DNA of 64,000 bases, taken from contig NMRA01000099.1 of NCBI GenBank assembly GCA_002633005.1, forward strand, positions 66,944-130,943, given 5' to 3'. The stretch is from Phoronis australis (taxonomy: Eukaryota; Phoronida; Phoronidae). A program made the position numbers and the translations under genes. The notes under the pieces were generated by a model. The model did no database searches. It was not told the DNA's origin and saw only the letters and a list, made by a program, of their open reading frames with translations. Positions 22,755-34,400 of this stretch are shown piece after piece (position 1 is the first letter of the stretch; every line of letters begins with the position of its first letter).

Positions 22755-24641
22755 ATGGCTGCCGAGGATTTGGGATCAGTTATTTTCAAAGAAAGGAACC
22801 AATGCAAGACTGTTCTACAAGCTCTGTACGATCTGAAACAAAGTTCTACCTTCTGTGATGTCATTCTTAAAGTCTGTGAAAAGGACATTTATGCTCATTC
22901 TAACGTCTTAGCGGCAGCGAGTCCATACTTTTCAACGGTGTTACAAAATGATGCCCCACGAGTGTTCTCTCAGAAAAACCCGCAAATAATTGAAATACAA
23001 ATACAAGGCAACGACGACCTTTCTTGTCAATATTATGATGTTGTGAACACCCTGGTGGACTATATGTACTCTGGAGAAATGAAAGCTGACTTGAAATGGC
23101 TTGAAAAGCTTCGAGAAATGGCTGTGATAATGGGGCTTGGCCAGGTGATTGTATTTTGTGACGGGAAAGCCAAATCAAAAACCCGCCTGGGATCACGTTC
23201 CAAAAGATCAAGAGGCCAAAAAAGGACTGCTGAAGATGTTGACGAGGAGAGTGACTTTTCTGAGTTTTCCCTAGAAAGTAGTGATGAGGAAACACCAATT
23301 GTGAGAGTTTCGAAAAGAGGCCGGCCTCTGAAAAAACGGATTATTAAGGATTTAGGAAGCCAATCGTTGGGTTATGGACACAGGAAAACAACTCGTGACC
23401 TTGACAGACAAGAAAGTCCAATGCAGGATGGAGAGGATCAAAAACTTAAAATTGATGCGAAACACTTTTGTGAGCAATGCAATTACTCTACTTCCAGAAT
23501 GTCACATTTTAAACGTCACCTCCGACAAACGCATTCATCCCGTGTGTCAAATGACAATACCGATGAAACCAACGGTGAAAAAACTTGTGATGAGTGTGAG
23601 TTTACTACCGATAACAGCGACCTTTTCCGCCAACATCTGCTTGAGCACACGAAGGCGAAATACAAGTGCAAACAATGTGATTTTGTGACTCCGAAACGCA
23701 AAGAACTTACAAATCATACAAGGGAACATCAACATGCTAAGAACACTTGCAGCTTTTGCTACCTTCAACTTGAGAGTCAGGAACTGCTGACAGATCATTT
23801 GAAATTGCATACGGGTGAATACCCATACGTATGCCCAGTTTGCAGTGCTAAATTCAAAACGAGAAACCAGTTTAAACTACATTACCCCAAGCATTTGGAC
23901 ACGAAACCTTTTGTGTGCGAGGTGTGCAATGCTGCTTTCAAGTGGAAGCATGCACTCAAAAACCATATGATTGTTCATAGCGACTCCAAGAACCATTTGT
24001 GTGACACATGCGGCTATGCAACAGCCCACAAGTCTCAGCTGAAGGCGCATCGCCTGATACACACAGGAGACACGTTCAAGTGTTCCTATTCTGACTGTAA
24101 GTTTCAAGCCACAAAACGGCAGAACCTGAAATATCATCTCCTGACACACACAGGTGAAAAACCCCACCAGTGCGAGATCTGTGGTCAAAGCTTCTCATTA
24201 GTTAAGAATATGCGGCGACACATGATGCTACACTCCAACAATGCCATTCTGTCATGCGAACTCTGCCAGTTTACTACGCATCGTTCTGATAAGCTTCGCG
24301 AGCACCAACGCAAACAGCACGACATCGGGAAACCACCAGAAAAACGCTTCACTGTAGAACAAGCCGTGTTGGCATCTAAGGACACCGTAGAACAAACTGT
24401 GCATACCATTAACATTGAGACTCAGCCTGTTCTTGAAATAAATCAATCCTTAGATGCCGCCATCACACCCACAATAACGTCAGACTCTATAGCCATGGTG
24501 AGTCAAGTTCTGAATCTGGACACGACTCATCCTATCATATTGCAAACATCAGGACAAACCTATACTTTGTTACAAACCAGTGATCAAGGCCAACAGAGGT
24601 TGGCTCAGACTTTCCAAACCATGCAGTACCCGACACAGTAA
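22755..24641 (+). CDS. BTB / AT-hook / C2H2 zinc-finger transcription factor
   Basis: An intronless frame of 628 residues. Residues about 18-140 form a BTB/POZ dimerisation domain (FCDVILKVCEKDIYAHSNVL). An acidic stretch (EESDFSEFSLESSDEE) and an AT-hook-like KRGRPLKKR near residue 187 follow. Ten C2H2 zinc fingers fill about residues 236-522, from HFCEQCNYS to CELCQFTTHRSDKLREH; the eighth has the longer C-x4-C form (CSYSDC). The tail is Gln/Thr-rich. This is the build of nuclear ZBTB-type DNA-binding regulators, which usually bind DNA through the fingers and recruit cofactors through BTB. The start at 22755 is chosen because it lies just before the BTB domain and has good context (cacgATGg); an in-frame ATG at 22599 would add 52 residues without domain character. 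BTB plus AT-hook recalls ZBTB24, but the finger number and sequences do not match it well, so no symbol is given. Confidence 0.9.
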   Translation: MAAEDLGSVIFKERNQCKTVLQALYDLKQSSTFCDVILKVCEKDIYAHSNVLAAASPYFSTVLQNDAPRVFSQKNPQIIEIQIQGNDDLSCQYYDVVNTLVDYMYSGEMKADLKWLEKLREMAVIMGLGQVIVFCDGKAKSKTRLGSRSKRSRGQKRTAEDVDEESDFSEFSLESSDEETPIVRVSKRGRPLKKRIIKDLGSQSLGYGHRKTTRDLDRQESPMQDGEDQKLKIDAKHFCEQCNYSTSRMSHFKRHLRQTHSSRVSNDNTDETNGEKTCDECEFTTDNSDLFRQHLLEHTKAKYKCKQCDFVTPKRKELTNHTREHQHAKNTCSFCYLQLESQELLTDHLKLHTGEYPYVCPVCSAKFKTRNQFKLHYPKHLDTKPFVCEVCNAAFKWKHALKNHMIVHSDSKNHLCDTCGYATAHKSQLKAHRLIHTGDTFKCSYSDCKFQATKRQNLKYHLLTHTGEKPHQCEICGQSFSLVKNMRRHMMLHSNNAILSCELCQFTTHRSDKLREHQRKQHDIGKPPEKRFTVEQAVLASKDTVEQTVHTINIETQPVLEINQSLDAAITPTITSDSIAMVSQVLNLDTTHPIILQTSGQTYTLLQTSDQGQQRLAQTFQTMQYPTQ

Positions 24642-27600
24642 AGCCCTTGGAAGGAATACTTACAACTGCCGAGATCTTGAGTAATTAACACTGTTCACCT
24701 GTATATTTTAAGCAATTATGGTATGGATGGATATTTAAACCTGCATTTTGCCCTCTTTGACTGCCTTCAAGTCAAATTTGGCCAAATCGGTTCCATAATA
24801 TTCCTTAGCATGGGTGGCATTCTGTTCCGTTACTCAACAAGAAAATGGAAACTCTCAGCCAGTCTAGAATACTCTCCAGTTTATTGGGGTTGGACAACCT
24901 TAAAGTTGTGAATTTGGAAATGGTGCACGTATGCATTGCCTGTAATTTGTGTTGCCAGCTGATTGTGAAACAATTCAAGATCGGAGGAGCATGGTTATGT
25001 TTTTATACCCTTTTAGCTTTTTGGTTAAGAATTCAACATTGAAAATTAAACAATGGTGAAATGCCCCTCTAATTCTTTAAAAATGTATTATTGAGAAAGT
25101 TATGGAATACCATATTTTTTAGCAATATTGTTGTGTCGTGTTGCCAATGACAATATTTTTGTTTAACCTAATCGTCTGTATGCATTGTATGCATTTATTC
25201 CTGGTTGGGTTCACTTGTCAAGTGATATTTTGTATCGCATATTAAATGGTAAAAAATGCAAACTATTATTGTCTTGATTCTTCTTATGGGTTGGTCATCC
25301 TTGGTCAGAGGGTAAAATTTAACTGCTTTGGGACACAACATGGTTAAATTTTATTATTGATTTTGTTATGAAATATATTAGTTATATTATTTTTAACTTC
25401 TCTATCATGGCTACCCTCAAAGTTTTTGGAGGTTGTGAGCATATGCAAGTTTGTACAAGCCTTCAAGAACAATCTTGGCAATTATTTTTTTCCGAAATTG
25501 GCGAGATTTGACTAACAATGTATGGTGTGGTTTAGAATTGGAATGTTATTAGAATTGCATTGTATAGAATACGATTACATTTAAAATTGCTTGTGGCAGC
25601 ATTTTGCTGCTTAGCAAGCTAAAATAGAAAATCTAATTGGGCCTTTTACTCTCATGAATTGGTCTCGTCATACTCCTTGCCACGATAGGATTCTATTCTG
25701 TGCTAATTTTTCTGGAAACGGGTGATTTCGCATAAACAATCTTGACATTGGCCTCGTTAAACTTATACACCTGGATTTTTCCAATCTTTAGAAAAACTTG
25801 CAATGCATGTGATCCAAAGTACATCCCACCAACTCCACTCTCTTATCACCTCACTACGCTCTAATATTGGACAAGCTGCTGACATTAGACATAAACTAAG
25901 TTGAAGACAACACCAAACAAGAGTTGTGTTGATGCAAGTCACTCTTTGGCTTAAGCAGGGTCTTTAGGTAACTACAGGGCTTGGAATTACCAATGACAAA
26001 AAAGGGGAAATTTTCCAGGTGATGTGTCATTCTACAAATAAATAGGTTTGTGTGATAGAAATATTTTTGTGTTGTAAAATTTAAGTGAAATAAACGTTTT
26101 TGCGTGAACTAAGTTAAAATGATAAAAAAGAGGTAACTGGAAATCAAATCAGAGGAAATCAAAATCTAAAAGAGGAAATCCTCTGAAAAGAGGAAAATTC
26201 CAAGTCCTGTAACTAAAAAGGGAAATATCCGAATTGTTGATGCATACGCCTCAGACACATCGAGTAATAATCAAAAGTTGTTCATGTGAGGTTGTGCAAA
26301 TCTACTGACATGTCAATTTATAAAGCGTGTTGCTGGTGAGCTGTCATGTTGATCCGAGGAAGTTTGTCATTGCATATGTGACTTCTCAAATCATTATTCA
26401 AGAATTTTAAACTCTTATTAAAGCAAAAATTACAAAGATGTCTGCTAAATTTACATGTTTCAGTCCTTATTGAAACTCTTAAGCCGATACAAAAGCTGGC
26501 TTGCAAGCAGAAGGCACAAAATACTGCTTGTCCAGTTGACAAATCTATAAAAACGTCAATTTTGTGATGGATTAGTTATAGTTACGAAGGTACATCTTGA
26601 GATACTCGAGCAATAAAAAGTCTATGGCCCTGGTCATCACAATTCGCCCCAGTTTTGAACTAAGTGCAGCGAAAAATCAGAGAATAAAAGAGCAGTCAGT
26701 AAATCTAGACTAACTAAAAAACTACAAATCCTAGTGAGAACGGATAACACTTCAGAATGCCCTTGACCAGATCTATTAGTATTCAGATAAATGTCAGACA
26801 AAGGATGTCTGTGCTATGGCTTCAACCAAAAATATACAATAGGTCAATGTACAACTGCTGACAAGACAGGTGTTAAGTACAAATTTCGTGTCAATCTGAC
26901 AAAACATTGCAGCCTACAACGGGGGTCATTCGAGCAATTCCAAATGATCAGCCAACAAATGAACAATAGCTTCAATAGCTTGAGAACAGTGTAAGTCATA
27001 GAGAGAAACATTCAAACTCCAGATGGCGCTTGGCGTCATACTCAAATTACCAAGTTTCAGGAACATCCATCAATAGACACTGCAGCTATGGCTCCATAAA
27101 GAGAAAAACCAGAAATTGGGATGCCACAGCACCATATTGCATCAGACTTCAACCAAAAATAGTCTTATAAGCTACTGACAAGTGTAAGTTTCATGTTCAT
27201 CAAATAGGAAAGTTAATGCAACCTGTAGCATGCTAAGAAACACAAAAACTGAGAAGTCAAAAAATCAGAGAAACCAAGAACAAATCAGTAATACGATAAG
27301 TATATTTGATGTCGTCTGCCCACATGAAATCTGGTGTTTCACAACCTATAATCGTGTCCATGGTTTACATTAAGAAGCATACGATAAACAAGATTAATGT
27401 CCAAATTCATCGTTAATATTTACAATATTTTACATAACCTCTTTCTGTGGATACCCATCAAGAGGCCAATGTCGAAGGCGTGACTACTTCATACACAAAT
27501 TCCTGAACCTCCAAGCCCTGTGTGGTACAGTAATTCATCGCTAAGTTGGAACACAATGTGACAGAAAAGCCAATTTTGTTTGTCAAATTTTGGTAAAAAA

Positions 27601-28298
27601 ATAAACATTTAAAAAAGTATAATTATAGTTAGTGTGACTTGAACATCAGGGATCAGACCAGTCATAGCCAAGATGTTTGCAGGCACATTAATGCAAACGC
27701 GATGCTGCATTTTTTAGAAAAGGGAAAATATGGCAGCTGATGTAAAGTTGACTTGCTTAGCAACCGCCTTCACGAGCAATATTAATAAAATGATTGCGTA
27801 CAAATTAAAATGAAACTATTATGACCATCTTAACTAAAACTTATAACCTTTAAGAAAACAGGTCAAAACAACACTTTTTCATAAAATTTTCATCAAGTGA
27901 AGCAAACTCTGAAATATGGAAATGACAACTTTGACAAATCATTTTTGTGCAAAGACATTAATGTACATACAAGCTCCAACACGTGAATTAGCGCCACTTA
28001 GTGTTCGGTCATGAAACCAGCCTATTCGCAACCATCCAGCAGCCATAGTGCTAACCTCACATAAAAGACAACCTGTGGATTTCACTTCCATCAACTAAGC
28101 TTGTGATTATGATCAGTCAGTTCTTGCCAAGTCGATAAAGCAATTCTCATCTTGCCCTAGCACAACACGAGTTCAAAAGTTGAAGTACATGATGTAGAAA
28201 TCGACAAAGGTAGTTGCTTTGACAATTTGATACAGAACTGAGAATACCGGTAATTGAATGGAAAAACGATTATTGTTGCCACACACTTCAATCTGCCA
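24642..28298. other. 3' UTR of BTB-ZF gene and convergent intergenic space
   Basis: Candidate poly(A) signals for the + gene are AATAAA at 26037-26042 and 26089-26094, giving a 3' UTR of about 1.45 kb. From about 26990 to 27320 there are fragments of the dispersed gccactag-type repeat. The INTS8 3' UTR runs leftwards from 28298; I found no clear minus-strand AATAAA in the first kilobase. Confidence 0.4.
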
Positions 28299-28415
28299 TC
28301 ACAAATACTGCTTGGCCATTGTTTGGAGAAATTTCCGTTTCCTTCGTTCTGCTGCCTTGTGGAGAACTTCCTCTGGATTACTGCTGTTCAGTTCCAACTC
28401 TGCGATCGCTTGAAG
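28299..28415 (-). CDS. INTS8: INTS8 terminal exon
   Basis: 38 codons plus TGA after acceptor ctttgtttcag. It encodes LQAIAELELNSSNPEEVLHK and then AAERRKRKFLQTMAKQYL, almost identical in character to the vertebrate C terminus. Confidence 0.95.
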   Translation of the reverse strand, partial: LQAIAELELNSSNPEEVLHKAAERRKRKFLQTMAKQYL

Positions 28416-31400
28416 CTGAAACAAAGAGAACAAATCACCAATGGGACACATTTCCAACTCTGGGTCTAAAACCATCAAATTACTAGAAACTCGACTTGAA
28501 AACTAAGCAATTGCATGGCATGCTACAACTTTCAAATTTTGCAAGATGTGATAAATTGAAAAACTCAAGCTTTCTGTCAAGACACAACTTTTGTTATAGG
28601 CCACGGACCGCAATCTCATCTTGTTCTTTACACAATTTAGAAACAATTTCTGGGCTTCATAATAACAGGTTTATTGTTAGCTTCAAATCAAGCTCATAAA
28701 GTTGCTCGTCATGGCAGGATAGTTTCAGCCAGATGCCAAAGCAATATGGCCGCCAGGGGAAGTTCCATGTGTTATATGGCAACAAAATTCAATTCAAGCA
28801 AAAGATAAGAACATGATGACGTTGCTTGGAAAGCCATTTTCGTCACCAGAACATGGTTGACAACGGCTTGAAATGAAGTTGGGAGGTCTCAGGATCAGGT
28901 ACACCACTCATTAACTGTCTTGTTGAGTCACTGAAACATCACAGACATTGGAACAATCTTGACAGACAGAAAATTTCACAAAAGGGAAACCCACCAAATA
29001 TCTTTAGGTCTATTTACAGTAGCACAGGTATCACGTACACTCATGGTGGGCACTTGGATTGTATTTGCCCTGGTGCATGGCATGGTTTGAACCCGGGACC
29101 TTTTGGGTGTCAGTCCATCACTCTAACAACTACACTATTGAATTACCCAGATACCCGTGCTTGTTCTAAGTAATGGCCGACGATAGCCGCAGAAATGACG
29201 GATTGAGATGCCATGCCAAAGTAAACAGACTAGAAGCTGGTGTAAACAGACTAATAGACTTTAGAAACGATCACTCATGTTGAATTTTCTTAATCACCAA
29301 AGTCTGACAAAAAATCCACTTGTCCGCTATATTGTGTGCTAAATAAGTGAAGAATCGCTGTACAGTGAAAGACAGAAGTATTCAAACGAAATGAGCAGGA
29401 ATTACCCGTCATGACGGCAGTCTGGAAGCTGAATAAAAGGTACTTGACAAGAAAGTGAGTAAGGTGGCTACGCCATTTTGCAATAAGAATTTCCCACCCT
29501 TATAGTTAACCTCTTTACCAGTAATTTTTGCTGTTAATAGAATGACAGGACAACAGTACGTTGTCTGATTACTTTTGTCTTGTACTGTAAATACTGGTTT
29601 ACTTACGGCGATCTGTTTCTTTTCCACTTCTCCCATTCTGTTGTGCAAATCTTGGGGCAACGTTAAGTAACAAAGTACAGTATTTTCATGTAACACTGAC
29701 AATATACTCTTATCACCTTTTCTCCTTTTGTCTACCATTCAGAGAGTGATGAACCATTCCCCTGGTGGCTTTAAACAATTCATACAAAAGGTTTCTGATA
29801 AGCATAAGGGAAAGTGCCTTTTGCTAGTTGTCACACACACATACACCAAACTACAACCATAACAATATCCTATCTCGAATTTATTTCATCTGGTAATGTC
29901 TCAAGACTTAACGTCAAGTTGGGACATTCCCTACGGACATGAAATCAAGATAGGATATCATAGTAGTATTCATATGTGTGTGCATGCGTGCGTGTGTGTG
30001 TATACGTTCCATGTTTATATACATGGTGATCACATATCCTATTTATCCCATATATACCAACTCATTTGTGTCATGGTGATGTCTTGTGATCGTGAGCTTT
30101 GGTTTGTTTTTATATGATGTGTCATATTTATGTTAAAGGTACTCGCGCCGGTCAAGTGAAAAGATTTTTCAAGACAACAAGATCCTCAATATCACCGTCA
30201 GTTCCAGTAGGGCGATATCTGTTTTGTTTTTCTTCTATTTGTTCAGCGCTGAAATATCAAAGTCGATGTCACATCCCAAGTCAAATATTGCCGTACAAAA
30301 AAAATCTGATTTTATGCTAACAACAAGAGAAGGGAGAGTGAAGAAAAACTGACAGCAAACAACTGTTGTGGTAAAAAAAATGAACTCAACTTTGGGTCGC
30401 AATTTTCTGTAATCAGTTTTCAGTATAAATGAAAAATTTATTTCATGCAATCATAACAAAATATTTTCATTTGATATGAAATAGATTTTGGCTGGAATTA
30501 CACATGGCACCGTGGTATAGTCACATAAAGGGGTCCCAGATTTTGAGAACCAGTTTGATGCCTGTTATTCTGTGGAGAAACTGGTTCTCAAAATGTGGGA
30601 CTTCTGTAAGCAACTATTGTTTTTTTGCTGGCCCACTGATAAACTAATATTGAGATAATTGTAATATTTCTTGATCATGGAATCATAATTCACTATGCAA
30701 CAGTTAAACTTTTCTGGCATTCGAACGACCAATACTGGTGATAAAAACAGTGCACAGTGTGAAGAATGTATGGCAAAAAGGCAAAATATCACAGAATTAG
30801 ACTAGTGCTGTGGTGTTGAGGAACAGGTCTAGTGATGAGTACAAAGACAAAGAGGATACGTATGATGAACTCCAGTAGTGTCGGATCCCATATACATGCA
30901 TAGTAACCATCCATGGCGTCTAAACTGGTCTTCTCTTGAAGTACTTTGAACGCCGTCGTGTAGTCAGTCTCGTCCAGAAACTGGCACAGTACTGCCGCCT
31001 ATAGGTAAAGTGGGAAAACACAAGTAAGACATCGATGGCCAGTCTCGAAAATGATATCATTAGTAGAGAACGTGTGTCATCAGTAACAAAATGAGAACTA
31101 GAAAATGACGTTATGACAAGCACATGGTTTTTAGCCTATAGAGGGGCCGATGGCAATAAACAGACTGGAAAACAGTAAAAATGGGCACTAGGCGACGCAA
31201 AATAAGCCGAATTCATTCGAAAATGTGAGGTGGCGTCATCTTCCTAAAAGATACCTATTTGCCAAATCTTATGAAAATCCAAAGATACAGAGGGAAACAT
31301 AAAAAACTAAAATTGCCACTAGAGGGCACACCAGATCTGTTTTTGTTTTTGTTGATCTGAAAATTTGCTCATGCCATTCTGTCTATGAAAGAAAAATATG

Positions 31401-34400
31401 TGCAAAATTTCTTGAACATGCATCAAGAGATTTTGGAGATACAGCAGCAGACGCCAGATGGATGGACAGATGGACGGATGGACGGACAGAGATGACGACA
31501 TAATGTGCCCACATACAAATATAAGGGCACATAAAAATGGAAGGCCTCTATAACCAGCCAAGTTGACAAACCACAAATTAAGACAGAGTAAATACTTTCA
31601 TTAGTTATGTAATTAGCAGTACCTCACATTAAGGTCTACTAATAGCGGCCTCGTTATTAACACCAAGACTTTGCTGAATAACCATGAGGAGTCAAGAATG
31701 CAATTTTGTTTCACCCTGAGTTGCCAGATCCAAAATGAGATCGATTATTGAAATGTGAAAATATCATGCATTGGACTCTTTGGTCACTTTGCTGCTTACA
31801 GCTAAGTGCATGGCCAATTACTGTCTACTGGACTCCAAAGGCTGAATCGAAGAACTTCAGAAGGTACCACAGGCATAACTATCATTTTGGGAGGTTGTCA
31901 AACTAAACTGCCTGAGGCGTATTCAGTTGCCAGAAAGGAGGTATAAGGTAGTTCAAACCAGCAGCCAATCAAATTTCAGTGGTGTCCATTTTGCTAGGAT
32001 TGGACTAGCAAGGATGTGTTCTTACTTGCCTAAAATATAGACTACACTAGCAAGAACCTCAGTCCGTAGATACGAGCTCACCTGCACACATTCCAGCTAG
32101 CCATAACGCCACTTTACCAAAGATTTTTGACCTGAAGAGACCCCTAGTTGGAATTATGATAATTGTTATCTTACCAAGGAACCCCTCTGATACCTGAGTA
32201 AAACACTGTAAATTGATGCAAGACTTGAGCATTTTCTTGAACGTCTGATCGTCAAAGAGGTAGCGAGGAAGTGGCTTGGAAAAGTAGTCCGTCTCAATAA
32301 TGCCGCATTCCAGATAGCAACGAAGGGCGGAGGAATACTGGCAAGAACCTATGAGAAAAGACAGATTGATAATGTTTAGCAAGCTCCAGAGGTCGAAACA
32401 GTAGGTCTTCACTAATTTAGCCCACAATGTGACTGACATGTGAAATCCTGTTTTGTCAAATTCCTCCACAAACATAACTATCAAGAGAATTTAAGTCTAA
32501 TACTGGCATGCTTTCTACTGAGTAAATGTCACAAAACAACATTTGGTAAAAATGAAGATAGTTGCTGATTATATATTTGTAATACATACAATGTCCAACA
32601 TTCCAATGATAAATGTCTCCACCATCATTGAGGAACTAGTAAACTCGCAAAAGGAACACAAATAATCAAGAGCAACTGAAAACAGTCCAACACCAGTACC
32701 AGCTGTAAATACACAAATGACCAAAACTATCCCCAATGGGTGAGCTCAGTAGAGCCCAGATTGTCATTCAAAGACACTGCAGCAGTCAGCTAAACAATGG
32801 CAAGACTCTCTTTGATGGACAACCTAAACTTATTCACATAACTATGAAGAAGGGCAGGATTAGTATGTGCTGGCACCTACAGCTTTACATGAAAATTGGA
32901 CGGAGATTTTAGCAGTGGAATTTCACAGCACTTTTTTAATTCTTTGCTATCACCATGCCATCAAATCACCAAATGTTGTACACTGGCAATTTTGATTGAT
33001 CATAATTTATCAGAAGATTTTCTATTTGAATTCACATCAACCATTTCTATGAATTCATGGGAATGGTACAAAATCAGATAAATGAATGATAAAAATTCAA
33101 GTGTAACAATTGATACCTATCAATGGAAATGGGCGAATTCCAATGCTTCAATGTTTGCCCAGGCTTGTAAACATAAAAATTAAATGTGATAAAGAAATAT
33201 TGCAATGCGCAAGCCAAGTGTTACAAACTGTACGTACCGTAATATATATCGGCCTGTGTTTTAAACCATGGTGAGTGTGTTGGATCAGTTGCGAGGGCGT
33301 GTGCCATGAGAATATTGACACAGTCTGTCAAGGTGGGCACATTGACCGAACTGAAGAAATTAACAAAAAGACATGATAGACAACACTGCAGTTGTACGTA
33401 GATTAGTTGTTAGAAAATGACATAAGCTGATTGTAGGTGACTTTTTTGTAAAATCAGGTTTTTGGGGTATATGCAGTTTAAAGGATTGTAAGTTTTATGA
33501 AATGCTGAATTCAAAGATCTCTGCTCCTCTTTGTGAACAAAAGCAAAGATGACTGTCCTAAGTTAACATAAAGGCAAAAACAAAAAAACAGAAATATAAA
33601 TTATTAAGAAATACCTTGTAAGAGCTGATGGCCACAAAGAGACAAATTCACTGCAGATTTCATAATTACTGTCGTCCTGCAAGAAAGTTAATAGAGTACA
33701 AAGTGAAATTTGCTCTTTTATTCATGACGATTTAAAGCAACATTAAGGTCTTGTTGGACCCTACAAAAATGTTCAAATTTGTCTCACTTTGAAACATCAT
33801 GTCTCAGAAATGAAAGAACAGGTTCTCGTGAAACTTTCAGACAGATGATTTGTTTTGGTGCAGTGTTCTCCAAATTGTTTTTGCGAAGTGTTTTTAAAAT
33901 GTTCTACTTCTACATGAGAAATAAAAAACGTGAATTTCATGACTTTCATGAAAAAAGCTCAAAGTTGAATAAAATGAAAATGGAAATAATATTTAGAAAA
34001 CAGTAATGGTGCTTTTTAGATTTCACCTCGAGCGTTTATATGAAATGGAACTTGGCTATGTTATTGATACTATTGCTTTGCTATCAATGTATCTTTCTTT
34101 TAGTTGAACGATAAAGACATGATCATGTGACCCAATTAACGGCAGCTTAGTATTCTACGGGCTTTCTTCTTTCAGAAAATATAACTTGTGCTAAGTTATA
34201 GTTTTGTAGATACATGACTAATTCTTAGACTTGTCGATAAGGACCTACATGGCGCCCATGCTTTCTGTCAAAAAACTTGTTTTGGGCCACTTCTTGTGTG
34301 TAGAATAGCGGATTTGCAGCGACGCCATATTGAAATTAGGTTAAAATGGTGCATTGTGGGTGCTGTGGTCAGGATTCCGAAAGCGGCCATAGTAACAAGC

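Noticed and set aside
30908-30998. Shorter INTS8 exon ending at a GT at 30907
   Set aside because: Translation past that GT continues to match INTS8 (YY-x-x-IWD-x-x-LLE), and the next exon joins in frame only from the GTATCC donor at 30859.
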